Source: Amborella trichopoda (Eukaryota > Streptophyta > Magnoliopsida > Amborellales > Amborellaceae). Taken from it: 64,000 nucleotides of DNA. The translations under genes were made by a program, and so were the position numbers. The notes under the pieces were generated by a model, which made no database searches, had not been told where the DNA came from, and saw only the letters and a program-made list of their open reading frames with translations. Positions within the stretch are counted from its first letter, which is position 1, and each line of letters opens with the position of its first letter. The stretch is taken from NCBI RefSeq assembly GCF_000471905.2, contig NW_006496564.1, positions 682,798 through 746,797 of the forward strand, read 5' to 3'. Shown piece after piece: positions 49,601-55,600 of this stretch.

Positions 49601-52600
49601 TTACCAAAGCCCATCCTAGCCATCATTTCTTCTAGTAGGGACCGATCGACATGGTCATAAGCCTTTTCCCAGTCGATTTTGAAAATTAGACCTAGCTTCT
49701 TGGATAAGTGCCTTGAGTGGAGACACTCATGCGCATCATTGCCCCATCCAGAATCTGTCTGTCTTGGATGAAGGCAGATTGAGACGGAGAGATGATCAGA
49801 GGGAGGACGAGCTTAAGTCTTGATGCTAAAGTCTTCGCCAAAATTTTGTATGAGAATTTAGCAAGCTAATGGGGCGAAAGTCCTTGAGCTCCTGTGCCCC
49901 TTCAATTTTGGGAACAAGAGCAATAAAGGTAGCGTTTATCGCTGAGTTGAGGATCCCCCTATGGTAGAATTCTTCGAAGAAGCTACTGAAATCAGGTAAA
50001 AAGATATCCTGGAAGGATTTAAAGGGGACGACTGGGAAGCCGTCCGGCCCCGGAGCTTTGTCTTTGGCAAATTGGTCAATAGCACAGACAATTTCCTCTT
50101 GAGAGAAAGGTCGTTCCAACCACTGTGACCACTAAGCAGGAAGAGTTATGAAGTCCAAGGTAGTCATTCTAGATCAGAGGTCCAGAGGGGCAGTGTAGAG
50201 GGACTTGAAGTAAACAAGGATGGCAGATTCTATTTCATCAGGCTGAGTCAAAAACGATTGTCCACTTTGATGGTGGAAATCGTATTGTCTCTTCTAGGGC
50301 AATTTGCTACTCGGTGAAAGAAAGTTGTGTTCAGGTCCCCTGTTTTAAGCCACTTGACTTTGGATCGCTCGTACCAGAAGGGTTCTTCTTTCTTAAGGGT
50401 AGAAAAGTAGTCCAGCTTGTATTGTGTTCTAAGGTTAGCTTCTGTACTACTGAGGGGTCAGGGCTCTTCTACCCCATTGAGCTCTTGGATAGAATTGAGC
50501 AGGGAGTTTTTTGATTGGGAGTAGTTACCTGGTAAAGATTTGCACCAAATTTTGAGAGATTTTTTCAGAAGTTGGAGTTAGGATTGAAGCTTAAAACCTG
50601 CTCTACCCGATACCTAGGATGAGAAAGAGGACCACCAACTACGGATAAGGTCAGAAAGGGAATGTTCTTCTAGCCAAGCCAGTTCGAAACGAAAAGGTTT
50701 CAGGCCCCTTCGAATGGCCAGGGTGTTCAGGAGGATGGGGCAGTGGTCCGAGGTGGGTTTCGGTAGAGTGAGGGCATGGGAGCCAGGGAAGGCAGCCTCC
50801 CAATCCAGAGAAAGTAGAAAACGGTCCAGCTTAGCAAGGGAAGGCTGAGCAGAATAGTTTGACCAAGTAAAACTATTCCCTTGGAGAGGAATGTCTAAAA
50901 GTTCATGGCGAGAGACGAAGTCAGAGAAGTCGAGCATTCCTTATGAGATGTTTGAATTGAGATTCCTTTGAAAGGACCACCTGGTGACATTGAAATCACT
51001 GCCCAAACACCACGCAGAGTGGGGTGAAGAGGCGACCAGTTCAAGTTCAGACCAGAGACGTGGACGGAGGGAAACAGAGTTGGGCCCGTAAATAGCAGAG
51101 AATTTGAAAGGAAAGCCATCTGAGACCCTAGAGAGGAGGACCGTTACAAAGAAGGCTCCTATGTGGGAGGAATGGAGATGGTATTCAGTTGGGTTCCAGA
51201 GCACCCAGATGCCTCCTGAAGCCCCGTCCGCCGGTAAGGTAACCCATTGGCAAGGTCTTCTACCCCACACACTGCGAATTAACCGAAGGTTTGGCTCAGG
51301 TTGTTTGGTCTCTGTTAAGGCTAAGATAGGAAGGCTAAGTTTGATAGAAAAATCCCTAACAATGTCCCTTTCTAATATTCCAGGAAAGGATCTGCATTGG
51401 TAGAAGGAGGGACAACAGGGGAAGCAATCCTAGCCGATCGCCTCAATGGAGAAATAAGCGGTGTGGTGGAAGGAGTTAAGGCACAAGCAGGGTGTTTGTC
51501 ATAGCTGATAGAGGAGAAGAGGTTTAGCAGCTCTCTTTGACCTTTTGCGCTCACCTTGGCTCGACTTTGGGCATCTGCTTGCAAGAACCGATGCGTCGGG
51601 TCGTCATATTCGAAACCCATAACCCGGTAGATACACTTCATTCTATCTGCCATCCTATGGTCCACATCCCCGTTGACCGTCTGGGCTTCTGCTAAGGGGG
51701 GAGAGATGGGTGCAAGAGAGGTGGGTGCTATAGATGTTCTGGGTAGATCTTGGAAAATAAGAGAACAAGGCGGGGAACCAAGATTAGGCAGCTCCAAAAG
51801 AGGTTCCTGTGGTGGGGGGGGGCGAGGGAAGAAAGAAGGTAGAGGTCAGGAGGTAAGCGTGGAGAGGCCACCGGAGTAGGGGTGGAAGCAGAGACGTCCG
51901 GCGTTTGAGAGTAGGGGAAGGATCCAAGGGAAACTACAGGGGAGGGGGTCAGCTGGAAATACAGATAGGAGGGGGGAGGGAAAGTACCAAAGACAATGTA
52001 GGGGGAAAGGGGGGAGAGAGAAATTTCACCATAACCCTCGAAGTGACCAAGGGTAGGGGAGGGGGAGTAAAGAGAGAGGAAGTGGTTGGGTTAGGAGTGG
52101 GGGACAGCGGCATACGGCCAAGTAGAGTAGATAGGGAAGGGGAAGAAAACAGTAGTTACCCTGCCAATATGGACGATATGCAAAGATTGGGGAAACTAAG
52201 GGATGAGAAGAGAGGAGAGGTAGGCCGGGTCGGGAGGAGACAGGTCAAGGGAGTGTACGGCAATGATGCCATAGGGAAGCAAAGAGGTGTCCAAATCCAT
52301 AGACGAAAGCGAAGAGAACCACACTAAAGACGACTGGGAGCAAACACCCTCTGAGACAAGTGGCAGGAAAGACAAGGAAAGGAGCGGAAGGGGCCAAGAG
52401 AAAGAGCCAACTTCTCGGCTCACAGCTTGAGAGGAGGAGGTGAGGTGAGATAACAAGGCAGGGAGCCTACCAGGGGGAGGCAGCAAAAGAGAGGAGGGAG
52501 TGGCCCCTTGTGAACCACGAGGGGGCAAAGAAAGAAAGGGGAGGTTGGTATGACGGGAAGGAGGGGAAGACTCACCCTCGGGAGCGGAAGAGGAGACAGG

Positions 52601-55600
52601 TCCGTCACTGACAGGACAGTGGTAGGTGAGATGGGGGAGGCGGTCGGCAGAGGGGAGCCAGGTGGAAAAGTGAGGGGTGAGGTGTCATTAGAGGTAGAGG
52701 AAGGGGAGGCAGGTGAAAGGACGAAGCCGACGTATGGGGGAGGTTGAGGCGGCTGGGGCCCAACGAGATTCTTAGCATTAAATGCCAAGGCAAGCGGAGA
52801 AGCTGGCAACGACGTACCCAGGGGCGAAGACGACAACCCCATCTACAGCGTGTCAGGCATGCGGGACAAATGACAGGAGAGAGCAGTAGGCAGAGAGACA
52901 GGTGTTTGAGCCTTGTCGAAGGTTCTCGGGATAAAGGTAATATCCACAAGGGGCAAACCCAAAGGGCCAGAGAAGGGGGGGTTCGAGTCAGAGGCCCAGC
53001 CCGACGGCCCAGGGGGGGAAGGGTGGTCTGTATCCACCAAAACCTCCTTCCAGGGTCGATGTAAGAAGGAACCGAAAGGCCCGAGGTAGACCCACCGGAC
53101 TCGACTGCCTGACCGTCTACAGGGGAGGGGCCCTTGGAACTGGGCTTGAGACCCACCTTCCCGGGTTGTAGTAAGAGAGGGACCAAAAGGCCCGGGCTAG
53201 ACCCATCGAGCTCTACTGCATGGCCTTCTACGGGGCAGGGCCCTTGGAACTGGGCTCGAGACCCACTTGTGATGCCTGTTTGCTGGCAAAGGCAGGACCC
53301 TGGGGTGCGCCACGTGGTTGCCAGGAGGGGGGACGTGCAGAGGATTTGGGCCCGTCGCAACCCGGGACAGTGACGGAAACTGAGGGCTGGTGGCGGCAAC
53401 GCCGCTGGTGGTGGCTAGGATTCCGGGAAACTCTGGTCCAGGCAGAGGTTGAAGGACCCTTGGCCACGGGAGAGGTCGAAGAATCAAGGAAATTGGTCGA
53501 GGGGGGGAAGCCTCCGACCATGAGAGAGAGATGGGGTAGAAGAAGTTATTAGCTTCTATCCATACACAAGGTGGGATGAGCTTTGTATCAGAACCTCCAC
53601 AAGCATACGGATGGACCCAAGAGGGAGGATTTCAATGGACTTCCAGTGGATTTAAATCAGATTTCCAAAGGCTTCCGCTACTCTCCCAAACGTGGACAGA
53701 GACCACACATGGAGGGGCATGTAGTGTAGGGTGAGCCAAATGTTTTTCAATCTGAAGGCACCTTTCATAAGGGTCCACGCACGAAGCCGAAGATTAGCCC
53801 CTTTGAAGGCTAGGGGGTGGGAGTTCTGTAACACCTAGAGGGCTTGTTCTGTAGACGAGAAGCAAAAAAGGAAGTCCCCACCGGAGATAGGCCTGACGGT
53901 GATGTTTGGGTCCTACTAGGTGCTTTGAACCCATTTTTCTATGCCTCTCGCATCACCTCGAGGGGGCTGGAATGTGCCAACTAAAAAGGCTACGAATTTG
54001 GCTTGAAGAAGGGAGGACTCTTCAGGGGGGATGGAGACGAAGAAGGGGCAAAAAGGGGAGGCCTTGCAGGGAGTAGAAGAAATCCCCTTTGCGCCTACCG
54101 ATGAAGAAGTGGGAGCAGTAGAAGACGGGAGGCGAGCTGTTACCTGCGAGTAGGAAGCAGGGAAAGAGGTGGTGGGAGCCTCTGAAGCCACTTGAAAAGA
54201 GACCAAAGGGGATACCTCTAACTTCTTCGGTGCAGAGAGCGAGGGGCCGAAGACCCGGAGGGCCGGCTGAGCCTTGGAAGGAGGAGGGGGAGAAAGGCGG
54301 GAGGGCTTGGGGTAGACGTCATAGATAACACTCCAATAGCAAGAGGAGAGAGAGGAGGGAGGGAGACGACGACGTCTCCGTTTCTTCATCTCAGGGTTTA
54401 ATACCCCCGATTTCTTATCACAAATTCACCCTAACATCCCCAAATCAACAGTCAAAGGCATCAAATGAACACCCAAGTATCAAACAACCGCCAAATCGAA
54501 GATTTGAATGAAAAAAAAAGTTTCGCCAAATTTTTTTTTCCCTCGATTTGTTGCAAAAAAAGCCACAAAAGTGGCTGGATGGTCAAAAAGACCATTTTGC
54601 CCCTCCCCGAGGGGCTAAATCAAAAATAGTTTTGGCGGAAGGAGATGGGCTACGATACGGGGAGATGAGGGATGCAGCTACAATGCAATCTGATGCGGCG
54701 CGTATGTGGCTGCATCTGTCAAAAGCGCATATGCGCCAAGTTGCGATGCGGAGGGGAGCGCATCCCGCACGATGCAGCCGCAGTTTAAAACTATGTTAAA
54801 GACTATTTCTATTTAGTGCTTTAAATTTAATTTTTAAGCTACGAAATAATGAAAAGTTCTTAAATTTCCTAGAATTGTGATGGTGGAACATAAAATCCTT
54901 TCTCATAAATGGAACAATTTGTTGTTACATGTCTCATTTAGATGCTAGAAGTCTCAAATTAAAAAGTCAAGTTCTCCAAAAAGCGGTTAATATAATATGT
55001 ATCTCAATTAGGATTGGAACATTAAGCAAAGGGAGTCAATCATCAAGTACATTAAAAAAGTGGATAGTCAGAAAACCCTTGTCAGGAACCATTCAAACTC
55101 AAAACTAAGCTCTCACGCTCACATTGATCATACTAGTGAATCCAAGCATGGAGATATAAGCTTTCATCCAGCCAATCCAACCCTAATTGCACAACATGGA
55201 GTACGAGTCCCAAACTACATACTTGTAATCCTTTCTAATGTCAACCTAATGTTCAAAATGGGAAAAACCCAAACTAGTTCTGCATTCTCTTCCTCAAATA
55301 GTTCATGAGTTGCCAAAGCAGCACCAAGAAAATTATCTCCCCCAGAGAAACCATAATGACACAAAGGTGAAAGAAGGTGTATCCTTGAAGCAACAAGAGG
55401 TGCAATGTTCATATAGAGCAATAAGTCTTGAATGTCATTCAATTTGTTTTATGGAGCCTAAATCTCGTTCGTTCCTTCCCTCTCGGGAATTAAAGTGACG
55501 TATGTATTACACCCAAATACTTCTAAAACTTATATTGAAATTCCAGTATCCAGCATTCACCCCATAGGAAAACCCTAGAGTCTTAATACAATGCTGCCAA

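Larger units (their letters stand above)
47058..54402 (-). mobile_element. Nearly complete L1-type LINE with 14-bp target duplication
   Basis: 7,345 bp on the minus strand: ORF1 (54389-51372), ORF2 with endonuclease, RT, zinc segment and RNase H (about 51415-47281), and a poly(A) tail (poly(T) at 47056-47065). Target duplication ACCCCCAATTTCTT (47044-47057) and ACCCCCGATTTCTT (54403-54416) differ by one base. The unoccupied site is seen in hAT copy A near 38530 (ACCCTCGATTTGTT). Both ORFs contain frameshifts. Confidence 0.9.
45566..54795 (-). mobile_element. hAT element (copy B) with deleted transposase, split by a LINE
   Basis: Ends are CAGTGTTTTAAAATGCGG and, inverted, CATAGTTTTAAACTGCGG (15 of 18 match). 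The octamer TTAAAGAC flanks both sides exactly (45558-45565 and 54796-54803). Removing the LINE at 47058-54402 leaves about 1.9 kb. It carries a minus-strand transposase remnant (46947-46011). It belongs to the same family as copy A. Confidence 0.88.

Noticed and set aside
51673..53552. Several plus-strand Gly/Arg-rich frames
   Set aside because: They lie opposite LINE ORF1, whose sense strand shows DUF4283 and correct position before ORF2.
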